A DNA stretch of 64,000 bases, taken from Salinisphaera orenii subsp. halophila YIM 95161 (GTDB lineage: Bacteria; Pseudomonadota; Gammaproteobacteria; Nevskiales; Salinisphaeraceae). Shown in pieces: positions 8,358-17,786 of the stretch. The notes beneath the pieces are model-generated. The model had not been told where the DNA came from. It saw nothing but the letters and a program-made list of their open reading frames with translations, and did no database searches. Each line of letters begins with the position of its first letter. Positions within the stretch are counted from its first letter, which is position 1. The DNA lies in the NCBI RefSeq assembly GCF_003732545.1, contig NZ_AYKF01000024.1, positions 1-64,000 of the forward strand. The letters run 5' to 3'. A program made the translations under genes and the position numbers.

Positions 8358-8891
8358 CTAATCGTCCCGCGTCAGCCGGTCGAGCCCGGCAAACGGGAAC
8401 TGTCGTTCATCGGCCTCGGGCGCCGGTGCTTTCGGTTCGGCCGCGTGGCGCGAGCGGCAGTCCGCCCGCTCGCAGCGGCCCACGCTCGGCAGCGCGAGCA
8501 ACAACTCGTCGCTGATCAGCGCGTGCAGGTCGAGCGTGTCGCCCTCGGCCAGCACCGGCTCGTCGGCGCGCGGCACGTTCGCCGCGGCCTCGTCGCTGCC
8601 CACGACCACCCCGGCAATCGGAGCGTCCATGGCCTGCGCGTAGTCTCGCAGACAACGCTGACAGATCAATGTCAGCGTCGTCCGAATCGAGCCCTCGACG
8701 CGAACGCGCCGCTGGGCGTCCTCGAAGAACCGGAGTTCGGCCTCGACCTCGTCGTGCTCGCCCGGCCGGCGAGCGCAGATGGCCGCCACGCGCGGCAACC
8801 GCCCGAGGGCGATCGCACCACTCACCTCGCGCCGCTGGGTCGCCAGCCGCCGGTAATCGACGTGATGTGCCAGCGTGCCCGGCTCGTACAT
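8358..8891 (-). CDS. yceD: YceD / DUF177 family protein (23S rRNA accumulation factor)
   Basis: A 177-residue member of the DUF177 family, named YceD in enterobacteria and DUF177 in plants, where it is needed for 23S rRNA accumulation. The central CQRC motif (with ICQRCLRDY around it) and a C-terminal acidic DLHALISDELLLALP stretch followed by C...C are typical. It is the first gene of the yceD-rpmF-plsX block and is divergent from maf, with 138 bp for promoters. Its exact molecular role remains uncertain. Confidence 0.9.
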   Translation of the reverse strand: MYEPGTLAHHVDYRRLATQRREVSGAIALGRLPRVAAICARRPGEHDEVEAELRFFEDAQRRVRVEGSIRTTLTLICQRCLRDYAQAMDAPIAGVVVGSDEAAANVPRADEPVLAEGDTLDLHALISDELLLALPSVGRCERADCRSRHAAEPKAPAPEADERQFPFAGLDRLTRDD

Positions 8892-9029
8892 GGCGCGCGA
8901 TGATAGGGCCCGGATCGGGGCAAGTCAAAGATTTTCGCCTTTGGCAGGCGCGCCCGGCCGGACCGCGCGCCCCGAGGGCCGTGATCCATTATCCTTGCCC
9001 ACCCAGTTCCACCGCAAGCGCTGCATATC

Positions 9030-9620
9030 ATGGCCAAGGACCATCCGCTGCTCATTCTCGCATCGAGCTCTCCGTGGCGCCGCCAGTTGCTGCGTCAGCT
9101 CGGCGTCCGCTTCGAAGCGACCGCCCCCGAGGTCGACGAGACCGCGTTGCCGGGTGAACCGCCGATCGATCTCGCCCGTCGGCTCGCCCGAGCCAAGGCC
9201 GAGCGCGTGGCCTCGATGTGGCCGGAGGCGATCGTGATCGGCTCCGATCAGGTCGCCGACGTCAACGGCACCATCCTCGGCAAGCCCGGCAGCCGCGACC
9301 GCGCGATCGAACAGCTGCAGCAGCAATCGGGGCAAACCGTGTACTTCCACACCGGTCTGTGCGTCTGCGCTCCCGGCCTGGACACGCCGCTGCTCACGGT
9401 CGAGACGGTGACCACGACCTTCCGCGAGTTGGGCGACGACGAGATTCGGCGCTATGTCGCCGCAGAGGATGTGACCGCGACCGCGGGCAGCATCAAATCC
9501 GAGGGCCTCGGCATCGCACTGGTGGAGTCGCTTCAGTCGCGCGACCCGAGCACGCTGGTCGGCCTGCCGCTGATCGCGCTGCGGCACTTTCTGGCGCGGG
9601 TCGGCATCGCCGTTCCCTAG
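9030..9620 (+). CDS. yceF: Maf-family nucleotide pyrophosphatase, YceF type (7-methyl-GTP)
   Basis: A 196-residue Maf protein. This subgroup hydrolyses 7-methyl-GTP and related modified nucleotides as a house-cleaning enzyme in the cytoplasm. Signatures are the N-terminal SSSPWRRQLL, the acidic EVDE, catalytic GSDQVADVNG, and GSIKSEGLGIALVE near the C-terminus, the last being characteristic of the YceF subfamily rather than YhdE (dTTP/UTP). It is divergent from yceD and convergent with gph. Length is normal. Confidence 0.92.
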   Translation: MAKDHPLLILASSSPWRRQLLRQLGVRFEATAPEVDETALPGEPPIDLARRLARAKAERVASMWPEAIVIGSDQVADVNGTILGKPGSRDRAIEQLQQQSGQTVYFHTGLCVCAPGLDTPLLTVETVTTTFRELGDDEIRRYVAAEDVTATAGSIKSEGLGIALVESLQSRDPSTLVGLPLIALRHFLARVGIAVP

Positions 9621-9964
9621 GCCGCCCGACGCCGGCCGACAGCCCGGAACGCATCGAGTACGGCGGTCCGGCCAGGCGACTGATCGACGGGCCGCAAGCC
9701 TGTGCCCTCGGGCCCGGCCGCACGATGCGTCGTCGGAACTCGCGCGAGGTGGTCTTGTGATTCGCCCAGCGCGCGGGCTCACCCCCAACGCGCCGCGGCT
9801 CGCGCCGAGCGCACACGTCTTCGCGCGCCCGCCGGCCCGTCGAGGCGTGGGCGCGATCGGCCGCGCGGGCTGGTAGCGATGATCGGGGCGGCCGAGGCCT
9901 GCCGAACGCTCCGGTCCGGCAGGCGGATCCAAGCAAATCGCGACCCAGCCGCGCGATCGGCGGA
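9621..9964. other. gene-free spacer between maf and gph
   Basis: These 344 bases lie between two convergent genes and hold no frame I can support. In Pseudomonas, as I recall it, the peptidase gene sppA occupies this position; no trace of an SppA-like sequence is visible. No clear terminator hairpin was found. Confidence 0.45.
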
Positions 9965-10639
9965 TCAGCCCGGCCGCACCTCGCCCGCGGCCCGCCGATC
10001 GAGCCAGGCCGGCAGCGCCTCGACGCTATCCAGCACCTCGAGCGCGCCGGCGCGGGCCAGCCGCTCGGCATCGTGCACGCCCCAGCCGACGCCCACGGAA
10101 TCGATGCCGGCCGCGCGCGCCATCGCCACGTCGTATTCGGTGTCGCCGATCATCAGCGCCCGCTCGGGCAGCGTGGCGGTGCGCAGGAGAATATCCTCCA
10201 GCATGTCCGGCGCCGGCTTGGGCACGGATTCGTCGGCGCAGCGCGTGGTCTGGAACAGATGCCGCGTGCCGCTCGACGCCAGCGCGTCGTCGAGGCCCCG
10301 CCGGCTCTTGCCGGTGGCCACGGCCAGCGTGAAATCGCGGTCCCGCAGCACGTCCAGCGTGGCGATCACGCTGGGAAAGAGCACGGCGCGCGAGCGCTGC
10401 ATGCCGTAGCGGCGTCGATAGTCGTCGAGCCGGGCGCGCACCCTCCGGGTGTCGAGCTCCGGAAACAGCCGCGCCAGGACATCGTTGAGTCCGAGCCCGA
10501 TCAGCTCGCGCATTTGCGCCGGCGTGCGCTCGGGCAGCCCGGTGTCCTGTATCGCCTGCTGCATCGAGCCCACGATCTCGCCGGCCGAGTCCATCAGCGT
10601 GCCGTCCCAGTCGAATACCAGCAGCTCGTAGGACTTCAT
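9965..10639 (-). CDS. HAD-family hydrolase, phosphoglycolate phosphatase-like
   Basis: A 224-residue HAD subfamily IA phosphatase. Motif I is DWDGTLMDS (nucleophile Asp at about residue 10), motif II lies in VATGKSRRG, motif III includes the lysine of PKPAPDML, and motif IV is GDTEYDVAMA. Substrates could be phosphoglycolate or another small phosphate ester; sequence alone does not decide. Its ATG overlaps the rluC stop by 4 bp (ATGA), so the two are translationally coupled, the rluC-HAD pairing seen in Pseudomonas. Confidence 0.85.
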   Translation of the reverse strand: MKSYELLVFDWDGTLMDSAGEIVGSMQQAIQDTGLPERTPAQMRELIGLGLNDVLARLFPELDTRRVRARLDDYRRRYGMQRSRAVLFPSVIATLDVLRDRDFTLAVATGKSRRGLDDALASSGTRHLFQTTRCADESVPKPAPDMLEDILLRTATLPERALMIGDTEYDVAMARAAGIDSVGVGWGVHDAERLARAGALEVLDSVEALPAWLDRRAAGEVRPG

Positions 10640-11559
10640 TCCGCCGCGTCCAGTCGCTCGAGCACGCGCTGCAGGTCGGCGGGCAGATCGGCCTCGAATA
10701 CGAGCCGGCAGCCGTCGTAGTCGATCTGGAGCTCGGCCGCGTGCAGGAACATGCGCCGCAGACCGCGCTCGCGCCAGCGCGTGGCCACGGTGTTCGCCCC
10801 GTACTTGTCGTCACCGACCACCGGGTGGCCCTTGTACGCCGCATGCACGCGGATCTGATGGGTGCGGCCGGTGCGGATCGCCACCGACATGAGCGTCGCG
10901 TCGGTGAAGGCCGTCTTCGGTTCGAACCACGACAGACTGGTCCGGCCGCTTCGGGGATCCACCTCGACCATGCGTTCACCGCTGCGCTCGTTGTCGCGCG
11001 ACAGCGGCGCGTCCACCTCCACCGCACCGTGGCGCCAGCGGCCGTCGACCAGCGCGAGATAGCGTTTGCTCGAGGAGACGTCGTTCAGCGCGGCCCGCAG
11101 GCCATCCAGCGCGGCGCGTGAACGCGCGACCAGCAGGCAGCCGCTGGTCTGGCGATCCAGCCGATGCACCAGCTCCACGAACTCGCCCGGCCGCAGAGCC
11201 CGCAGGACCTCGATCAGTCCGAAGCGCAGGCCGGTTCCGGCGTGCACCGCGAGCCCGGGCGGCTTGTTGAACACGAGATAGTCGTCGGTCTCCGCGATCA
11301 GCGCGCGTTCGACGCGTTTCAGGAGCGCGTCGGGCGGCCGCCCCGGCCCGGGCCGGTCGCGCTGGCGAACCGGCGGCAGACGGATCTCGTCGGCTTCGGT
11401 CAAGCGGGTGCCGGGCTTCGCGCGGCCGCGGTTGAGCCGGACCTCACCGCTTCGGATGATGCGGTAGACACGCGATTTCGGCACATCGCGGAAGGTTCGC
11501 AGCAGAAAATTATCCAGGCGCATGCCGGAATCGTCGCGAGTGACGCGGACATAGCGCAC
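10636..11559 (-). CDS. rluC: 23S rRNA pseudouridine synthase RluC
   Basis: A 307-residue RluA-family synthase that forms pseudouridines at positions 955, 2504 and 2580 (E. coli numbering) of 23S rRNA. An N-terminal S4 RNA-binding domain (RLDNFLLRTF... to about residue 75) precedes the catalytic domain with HRLDRQTSG, whose Asp is the nucleophile. The start is GTG at 11559. It is divergent from rne, an arrangement also known in E. coli and Pseudomonas. Together with the neighbour this supports RluC rather than RluD or RluA. Confidence 0.93.
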   Translation of the reverse strand: MRYVRVTRDDSGMRLDNFLLRTFRDVPKSRVYRIIRSGEVRLNRGRAKPGTRLTEADEIRLPPVRQRDRPGPGRPPDALLKRVERALIAETDDYLVFNKPPGLAVHAGTGLRFGLIEVLRALRPGEFVELVHRLDRQTSGCLLVARSRAALDGLRAALNDVSSSKRYLALVDGRWRHGAVEVDAPLSRDNERSGERMVEVDPRSGRTSLSWFEPKTAFTDATLMSVAIRTGRTHQIRVHAAYKGHPVVGDDKYGANTVATRWRERGLRRMFLHAAELQIDYDGCRLVFEADLPADLQRVLERLDAAE

Positions 11560-11588
11560 TTGAGCATGCGTCGTTGTCAGATTACACT
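11560..11588 (+). promoter_or_regulatory. putative sigma-70 promoter for rne
   Basis: TTGAGC (11560-11565), a 17-nt spacer and TACACT (11583-11588) give four of six matches in each box. The position would yield an rne leader of about 310 nt, close to the long leader known in E. coli. It is only a sequence match. Confidence 0.4.
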
Positions 11589-11906
11589 CCCAAGGTCGAG
11601 CCGATATAGCGGCCTGCGCTCTTATTCCTATCCCGCGCGGGCGGCGATCGCCGACCGACAGTCAATGCCACACGCTGCATCGCGCAAGTCCAGCCTAGCA
11701 TGGCGTTCTCCGGCAGCGTGTTCATGAATCAATCGTTCGAGTCATTCACTTCATGCGCTCCTGTCTCATTGTTGCTGCCTACCGCGTGATCCTCGAGGCC
11801 CTGACCGGGCCCGGACATTCGAGCGGGGCAGTCAACGGCGCCCGCGTGTGCGCGCCGCAAGCCGCAGCGACACCCGGCAGTCGAGCGCCAGCCGGAATTC
11901 AATTCA
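11589..11906 (+). promoter_or_regulatory. long 5' leader of rne
   Basis: About 318 bases without a gene precede the rne start. E. coli rne has a structured leader of roughly 360 nt through which RNase E autoregulates its own mRNA. The equal position and length suggest the same function here, although no specific hairpin was matched. The ribosome site before rne is weak (GGAA about nine bases upstream), consistent with control at the mRNA level. Confidence 0.5.
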
Positions 11907-14900
11907 ATGAAACGCATCCTCATCAATGCCACCCAGCCGGAAGAGCTGCGGGTGGCCATCGTCGACGGCCAGAAGCTCCATGATCTAGACATCGAGGTCG
12001 GCAGCCGCGAGCAGCGCAAGGCCAACGTCTACAAGGGGCGCGTCACCCGCGTCGAGCCGAGCCTGGAAGCCGCCTTCATCGACTACGGCGGCAATCGGCA
12101 CGGCTTCCTCCCGCTCAAGGAGGTCGCCAAGGACTACTTCAGCGGCGACGGCAAGGACAGCATCAAGTCCGCCCTGTCCGAGGGCCAGGAGATTATCGTC
12201 CAGGTCGAGAAGGAGGAGCGCGGCAACAAGGGCGCCGCGCTCACCACCTTCGTCAGCCTGGCCGGGCGCTATCTGGTGCTCATGCCCAACAACCCCCGCG
12301 CCGGCGGCGTGTCCCGCCGCATCGAGGGCGAGGAGCGCAACGAACTGCGCGAGGCGCTCAACCAGGTGCAGGTGCCCAAGGGCATGGGTGTCATCGTGCG
12401 CACCGCCGGCGTGGGTCGCTGCGCCGAGGAGCTGCAGTGGGACCTGGACTATCTGGTCCATGTCTGGAAGGCGATCACCGACGCGTCCGCCGAGCGCAAG
12501 GCGCCGTTCCTGATCTATCAGGAATCGAACGTTATCATCCGCGCGCTGCGCGACTACCTGCGCGACGACATCGGCGAGGTCGTGATCGACCAGGCCGAGA
12601 TCTACGAGACCGGTCGCGAGTTCATGCAGCAGGTCATGCCGCAGGCGCTGTCCAAGCTCAAGCACTACACCGACGAGACGCCGCTGTTCTCGCGTTTCCA
12701 GATCGAATCCCAGATCGAGAGTGCCTTCGAGCGCGAAGTCACCCTGCCCTCCGGCGGCGCGATCATCATCGACCACACCGAGGCGATGACCACGGTCGAC
12801 ATCAACTCCGCGCGCGCCACCAAGGGCGGCGGCATCGAAGAGACGGCCTTCAACACCAACCTCGAAGCGGCCGAGGAGATCGCCCGCCAGCTGCGCATCC
12901 GCGACCTCGGCGGACTGGTGGCGATCGACTTCATCGACATGGAGAACAACAAGAACCAGCGCGAGGTCGAGAATCGCCTCAAGCAGGCGGCCAAGGCCGA
13001 CCGTGCGCGGGTTCAAATCGGGCGCATCTCGCGTTTCGGTCTGCTGGAGATGTCGCGCCAACGGCTCAAGCCGTCGCTGTCGGAGTATTCGAACCAGGTC
13101 TGCCCGCGCTGTCTCGGCCAGGGCAGCATCCGCAGTGTGGAGTCGCTGTCGCTGTCGATCCTCCGCCTGCTCGAAGAGGAGGCGATGAAGCCCGCCACCG
13201 GACGCGTGATCGTCCAGCTTCCGATCGCGGTCGCCAGCTTCCTGCTCAACGAGAAGCGCGAGGACATCGCGGGCGTCGAGCGCCGGGCCAAGACGCTGGT
13301 CACGCTGGTGCCCAACGAGACGCTCGACACGCCCCACTTCGAGATTCGCCGCATCCGCGGCGACGAACTCGCCACTGACAACAACGATGCCACCAGCTAT
13401 CGCCTGGACAATGAGGTGGACATCGAGAAACCGGTCGAACCCAACCACGCCGGCAGCACCGCCGCCGCGAAGCGCGAGGAGCCGGCGGTCAAGCGCGTCG
13501 AACGCCCCGACGCGCCCGTAATCGAACGCACGGCCGAGCCTGAAAAGGAAGCGGAGACCACCGAAGCGGCCCAGGCTCAGCCCCAGCCGGCGCCGGCCGC
13601 CGCCGCGATGACCCCGTGGCAGCAGCTCTGGGACGCGCTGCGCCGCATAGTCTCCGGCGACGAGCAGTCGACGACGGCCACGCAAGCGCAAGCCACCGCC
13701 TCTGGCCCTGCGAAGAAGAAGCCGGAGTCCGGAACGTCGGCCGGGTCCGAGAGCGGGACGGGCGAAGAGACGCGCAAGCACCGCCCCAGCCGCAATCGGC
13801 GCGGCAGCGACGACAGCAACGAGGGCAGCCGCTCGCGCTCGCGTCGCGGCGGCCGCAATCGTCGCGGCTCGGGCTCGGGCTCGGGCGACGGTCGCAAGGC
13901 CGATAGCGACGGCACCGACAAGAACCGCAGCCCGTCCGGCTCGAACGGCAAGAAGACGGACGGCAGCAACAAAAACGCACCGAGCGGCGGCAAGGACAAG
14001 TCGGCCAACGACAAACAGGCCAACGACCGCAACGGCGGCTCCACCAAGACGGCGGCCGGCGCCGAGACCGCGGGCGACAGCGCCGCTAGAAATATGGAGA
14101 AAGCCGTCGGCAACCGCGCCGACAAGACCGGCAAGCCCGACAAGTCGAACAAGACGGAGTCAAACGACCGGTCCGCCAAACCGGACCGCGCGGACAAGAA
14201 GAACGACAAGAACGACGAGGATCGGAAAGCGGCCAAGACGGCAACGCCTGAGGTCGCAGAGCAAAGCGAGCAGGCCGAAGACGGCGAGACGCACAACCGC
14301 GACAACGACGATTCGGACAACAACACTGGCGGCGGCCGGCGGCGGCGCCGGCGGCGCGGTGGCCGCGGCCGGCGCGGTGGCCGCAATCGCGGCAACGGCG
14401 CGCAGAGCGATGATAACGGCAGCACCGACGACAACGCCGGCAAGACCCCGGCGGCCGCCGACACCGACGACGGCGACGCGGACCACTCGGCGCCGGAGCA
14501 TGACAACGCACCGCAGCCCCGAGCCGACCAGGCGTCCGCGTCGAACGATCAGCGCAACAAGGCCGACGACGACGCGCCGCCCCGCGACGCCGCGGCTGCG
14601 CCGGCGTCCGCAGCCGATGCCTCGGAAACCGAGGACACCCCCCGCGTGGCCGACGATGTGCGGCTGAACGGCGACCCCCAGGGCGCCACCGACACCGCAC
14701 CCACCGCGGTACCGGCGGACGCCGACCAGCCCGCCGCGGAAGACGGGCCCGAGGACGCCGCACAGACGAAGAACACGACCGCGGTCAAGCCGCCGGCGCC
14801 CGAGAACGACGAGCCCTGGTCGGCCGCGCGCGCAAGCGACAACGCCCGTGCCGCCTCGCGCCAACACGGCGAGGTCGCCTCGGATGACCCCGCCGCCGGG

Positions 14901-15491
14901 TCCGAGTCTCGTGCCGTCGAGACGCCTGAGACGCCTGAGACGGCTGAGACGGCTGAGACGCCCGAAAAGGCCGAGAAGGATAAACTCACAACCGCATCGC
15001 CGAGCAGCGATGAGGCGGCCTCATCCGCGACGGCTGACACCGCGCCCGGGGACTCCGCCGTTACAACGGCGGCGCCGGAACCGGCCGCCGAGACCGAGAC
15101 CGAGGCCGAGACGAGTGATGATCGGGCCCGGGCCGAGGTCGATTCGGAAAACACCTCGGACCATGTCCAATCCGGCACGGCTTCCGACGCGGCGCCGGAG
15201 ACCGCCGCCGACGATGACTCGGCCCTGCGCCAGGTCGAAACCGATGCCCGTCGCAGCGTCGACCAGACGGCGATCGAAGACACCGCCATCGACACCCGTG
15301 AGGACACCGAGAGCACGGACGATACGGACGAGAGCCCGAACGCGGACGGCGCGATGCCGAGCGCCACACCGCGGGCCGATGCCAAGCGCGTCGTCGCCGA
15401 GACTGTGGACGACACGGAAGACGCGGCCCTGAAGCAGGTCGAGACGCAGCGGGCCACCGGCACCGAGGACGACACCCCCGGCGGCCGTTAG
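11907..15491 (+). CDS. rne: ribonuclease E
   Basis: A 1194-residue RNase E, longer than the E. coli enzyme (1061). The catalytic half (about 1-500) contains an S1 domain near residues 39-120, the DNase I-like metal-binding Asp residues D298 (TVDINS) and D341 (IDFIDME) with the same spacing as E. coli D303/D346, and the zinc-link CPRC (399-402). A short amphipathic segment ([16 protein letters not shown], from residue 569) lies where E. coli has its membrane-targeting helix. The remaining 600 residues are disordered, with Arg-rich patches (about 642-660 and 808-831) and very acidic stretches, serving as a degradosome scaffold and RNA-binding arm. It is divergent from rluC and convergent with a tyrosine phosphatase gene. 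Confidence 0.97.
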   Translation: MKRILINATQPEELRVAIVDGQKLHDLDIEVGSREQRKANVYKGRVTRVEPSLEAAFIDYGGNRHGFLPLKEVAKDYFSGDGKDSIKSALSEGQEIIVQVEKEERGNKGAALTTFVSLAGRYLVLMPNNPRAGGVSRRIEGEERNELREALNQVQVPKGMGVIVRTAGVGRCAEELQWDLDYLVHVWKAITDASAERKAPFLIYQESNVIIRALRDYLRDDIGEVVIDQAEIYETGREFMQQVMPQALSKLKHYTDETPLFSRFQIESQIESAFEREVTLPSGGAIIIDHTEAMTTVDINSARATKGGGIEETAFNTNLEAAEEIARQLRIRDLGGLVAIDFIDMENNKNQREVENRLKQAAKADRARVQIGRISRFGLLEMSRQRLKPSLSEYSNQVCPRCLGQGSIRSVESLSLSILRLLEEEAMKPATGRVIVQLPIAVASFLLNEKREDIAGVERRAKTLVTLVPNETLDTPHFEIRRIRGDELATDNNDATSYRLDNEVDIEKPVEPNHAGSTAAAKREEPAVKRVERPDAPVIERTAEPEKEAETTEAAQAQPQPAPAAAAMTPWQQLWDALRRIVSGDEQSTTATQAQATASGPAKKKPESGTSAGSESGTGEETRKHRPSRNRRGSDDSNEGSRSRSRRGGRNRRGSGSGSGDGRKADSDGTDKNRSPSGSNGKKTDGSNKNAPSGGKDKSANDKQANDRNGGSTKTAAGAETAGDSAARNMEKAVGNRADKTGKPDKSNKTESNDRSAKPDRADKKNDKNDEDRKAAKTATPEVAEQSEQAEDGETHNRDNDDSDNNTGGGRRRRRRRGGRGRRGGRNRGNGAQSDDNGSTDDNAGKTPAAADTDDGDADHSAPEHDNAPQPRADQASASNDQRNKADDDAPPRDAAAAPASAADASETEDTPRVADDVRLNGDPQGATDTAPTAVPADADQPAAEDGPEDAAQTKNTTAVKPPAPENDEPWSAARASDNARAASRQHGEVASDDPAAGSESRAVETPETPETAETAETPEKAEKDKLTTASPSSDEAASSATADTAPGDSAVTTAAPEPAAETETEAETSDDRARAEVDSENTSDHVQSGTASDAAPETAADDDSALRQVETDARRSVDQTAIEDTAIDTREDTESTDDTDESPNADGAMPSATPRADAKRVVAETVDDTEDAALKQVETQRATGTEDDTPGGR
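14919..14963 (+). repeat. 9-bp tandem repeat inside rne
   Basis: Five consecutive 9-bp units (GAGACGCCT or GAGACGGCT, with small changes) are in frame with rne and encode Glu-Thr-Pro or Glu-Thr-Ala triplets at residues 1005-1019. A sixth decayed unit follows. Such a repeat in a disordered tail can vary in copy number between strains. Confidence 0.8.
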
Positions 15492-15500
15492 CGGCGTGCA

Positions 15501-15530
15501 CGGCGCCCGTCGGCGGTCCGACGGGCGCCG
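15501..15530. terminator. hairpin between convergent rne and LMW phosphatase
   Basis: A perfect 13-bp stem (15501-15513 with 15518-15530) around a CGGT tetraloop fills most of the 50-bp gap between the two stop codons. There is no T-tract, so it is a candidate bidirectional 3'-end structure rather than a proven intrinsic terminator. Confidence 0.5.
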
Positions 15531-15541
15531 CGACTCTCGCG

Positions 15542-16048
15542 TCAGCCCGGATCGCGCTCCAAGTCCGCGCGTATTTCGACGAGCAGACCCTCGGCGGCGT
15601 CCTCGATGAGATCGAGCACGCGCTCGAAGCCGTCCTCGCCGCCGAAGTACGGGTCGGGCACGGCCGCCCTGGGGTGACGACCGCTGTAGTCGCCGAACAG
15701 GGCGACACGGGCGCGCGCGTCCGCGCTCTCTCGGGCCAGCCGCTCGAGCACGGCGAGATTGTCGGCATCCATGGCGAGCACGTAGTCGAAGGCCCGGAGA
15801 TCGGCCGCTGCGACCTGGCGGGCCCGCAGATCGCCGATATCGCAGCCGCGTGCCGCCGCTGCCGCACGGGCCCGCGCATCCGGCGGCTTGCCCACATGCC
15901 AATCGCCGGTGCCCGCCGAGTCCACCTCGATCCGGTCGACGAGACCGGCTGCGGCGACGCGGTCGCGAAACACCCCGTGCGCGGTCGGCGAACGGCAGAT
16001 GTTGCCGAGGCACACGAACAGCACGCGTATCCGGTTCCGTTGCGTCAT
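15542..16048 (-). CDS. low-molecular-weight protein tyrosine phosphatase
   Basis: A 168-residue LMW-PTP. The P-loop CLGNICRS has the nucleophile Cys13 and Arg19, and the general acid Asp132 lies in the conserved DPYF motif. In bacteria these enzymes often counter BY-kinases in polysaccharide export, or act on arginine or tyrosine phosphate. No kinase is near. It overlaps the kdsB stop by 4 bp (ATGA) and is the last gene of the exbB-exbD-msbA-lpxK-kdsB operon, so a link with lipopolysaccharide control is possible but is inference. A similar kdsB-phosphatase pairing is recalled from Pseudomonas. Confidence 0.92.
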   Translation of the reverse strand: MTQRNRIRVLFVCLGNICRSPTAHGVFRDRVAAAGLVDRIEVDSAGTGDWHVGKPPDARARAAAAARGCDIGDLRARQVAAADLRAFDYVLAMDADNLAVLERLARESADARARVALFGDYSGRHPRAAVPDPYFGGEDGFERVLDLIEDAAEGLLVEIRADLERDPG

Positions 16049-16794
16049 GTCGCCGCCAGTAGCCGTTCGACCGCCGCCAGGTCGGCCGCGGTGTCAACCC
16101 CCGGCCCGGGTACGGCGACCGCGCACACCAGCGCGATCGGCAGCCCGAGGTCGAAGGCACGCAGCTGCTCCAGCGACTCGCGGCGTTCCAGTACTCCGAC
16201 CGGCGCCGCGGCGAAGCTGCGCAGAGCGTCGGCTCGATAGCCGTAGATGCCGATATGACGGCTGGCCGCGTCGTCGTCGACGAGACGATTGCCGCTGTCG
16301 CGATGGTAGGGAATCGGCGCGCGACTGAAATACAGCGCGCGTCCGGCCGCGTTCGCCACCACCTTGACGATGTTGGGGTCGTGAAAATCGTCCGCGCGCA
16401 GGATCGGCGTGGAGGCGGTCGCGATCGCCGCGCCGGCATCGGCGACCAGCGCCTCGCCGATCTGATCGATCAGCGCCGGGGGCATCAACGGCTCGTCGGC
16501 CTGCACGTTGACCACGATCGTCTCGTCGCCCCAGTCCCGGGCCGCCGCGACCTCGGCGATTCGATCGGTCCCGCAGGGATGATCGTCCCGCGTCATCACC
16601 GCGTCCGCGCCGGCTTCGCGGGCGGCCTCGGCGACCACCGGATCGTCGGTCGCCACCAGCACCGCCCGCGCGCGGCTGGCATGGGCGGCCGCACAGACAT
16701 GCGCCAGCATGGGCCGCCCCGCGATGTCGCGGAGCACCTTGTCCGGCAGCCGGCTGCTGGCCCGCCGCGCGGGGATCACCACGACGAAACTCAT
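16045..16794 (-). CDS. kdsB: 3-deoxy-manno-octulosonate cytidylyltransferase
   Basis: A 249-residue CMP-Kdo synthetase that activates Kdo for lipid A inner-core assembly in the cytoplasm. The N-terminal nucleotide-binding motif is PARRASSRLPDK, followed by ATDD, the HPCGTDR segment, and NVQADEP. Length is normal. It overlaps lpxK upstream and the phosphatase downstream by 4 bp each, so all three are translationally coupled. Confidence 0.96.
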   Translation of the reverse strand: MSFVVVIPARRASSRLPDKVLRDIAGRPMLAHVCAAAHASRARAVLVATDDPVVAEAAREAGADAVMTRDDHPCGTDRIAEVAAARDWGDETIVVNVQADEPLMPPALIDQIGEALVADAGAAIATASTPILRADDFHDPNIVKVVANAAGRALYFSRAPIPYHRDSGNRLVDDDAASRHIGIYGYRADALRSFAAAPVGVLERRESLEQLRAFDLGLPIALVCAVAVPGPGVDTAADLAAVERLLAAT

Positions 16795-17786
16795 CGCGTC
16801 GCTCCGGGATGCACCGCGAAATGCGCGAGCGCTCGCTCCAGGCGCGCCGCGCCGGCCTCGGTCAGCTGCGCGTCCACGGGAACATACCAGCGCGTCTCGG
16901 CCGCCAGATCGGCACACTTGACGGCATCCTTTTCGGTCATCAGCACCGGCGCATCATCGTCGAACATCAACTCCCCGGCGGTATACACATGGTGATCGGG
17001 CATCGGATGCTCGATCACGGTCAGGCCGCATCCGCGCAGCATAGCGAAAAAACGCCCGGGATCGCCGATGCCCGCCACCGCGTGCACCGGCCGGCCGACG
17101 AAATCCGCCAGCGCGCGCGTGCTGGTGTGGTCAAGCGACTGTGCCGCGCCCGGCACGAGCTCGAAGTCACCGCCGGCGCCGTGAACCAGTGACAGATCGA
17201 CCCCGTCCAGTCGCCCCGGTGGCTCCCGCAGCGGCCCCGCCGGTAACGGTCGTCGATTGCCGAGCCCGCGGCGGGCGTCGGTCACCGCGATCTCCATATC
17301 CCGGGCCAGACGATAGTGCTGCAGCCCGTCGTCGGCCACCACGCAGTCGACGCCGGCTTCGGCGACAAGCGCGGCGGCCCCGCGCGCGCGGTCCGGGTCC
17401 ACCGCCACCGGTACGCCCGCGCGGCGGGCGATCAGGACGGGCTCGTCGCCGGCCACGGCGGTTGGCGTCGTTGCGGTCACGCGCAGCGGGTAGCGCTCCG
17501 CCCGGCCGCCATAGCCGCGCGAGACCACGCCGGGGCGCAGTCCCCGCGCCTGCAGCGTGCGCACGATCAGGATCACCAGCGGCGTCTTGCCGCTGCCGCC
17601 CACGGTGATGTTGCCGATCACGAGCACCGGCACGCCGACCCGCCGCGAGCGCAGCCAGCCACGGGCATAGGCCGCGCGCCGCAGTGCGACGACCCGGCCG
17701 AACAGCCAGGCGAGCGGTAGCAGCGGCCACCAGGCGCCACCGGGCCGGTACCAGGCGCGCTCGAGCGCGCGCGCGAGGCGTTTCAT
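16791..17786 (-). CDS. lpxK: tetraacyldisaccharide 4'-kinase LpxK
   Basis: A 331-residue membrane-associated kinase that phosphorylates the lipid A disaccharide precursor at the 4' position. It has an N-terminal hydrophobic segment (PLLPLAWLFGRVVAL), a variant P-loop GNITVGGSGKTP, the SRGYGG motif and the DDGLQHYRL segment typical of LpxK. Its start shares one base with the msbA stop (TGATG) and its end overlaps kdsB by 4 bp. Confidence 0.96.
   Translation of the reverse strand: MKRLARALERAWYRPGGAWWPLLPLAWLFGRVVALRRAAYARGWLRSRRVGVPVLVIGNITVGGSGKTPLVILIVRTLQARGLRPGVVSRGYGGRAERYPLRVTATTPTAVAGDEPVLIARRAGVPVAVDPDRARGAAALVAEAGVDCVVADDGLQHYRLARDMEIAVTDARRGLGNRRPLPAGPLREPPGRLDGVDLSLVHGAGGDFELVPGAAQSLDHTSTRALADFVGRPVHAVAGIGDPGRFFAMLRGCGLTVIEHPMPDHHVYTAGELMFDDDAPVLMTEKDAVKCADLAAETRWYVPVDAQLTEAGAARLERALAHFAVHPGATR

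Noticed and set aside
11985-15475. Several long open frames antisense to rne
   Set aside because: They mirror the codon pattern of rne, show low-complexity Arg/Ser/Leu content and no family features.
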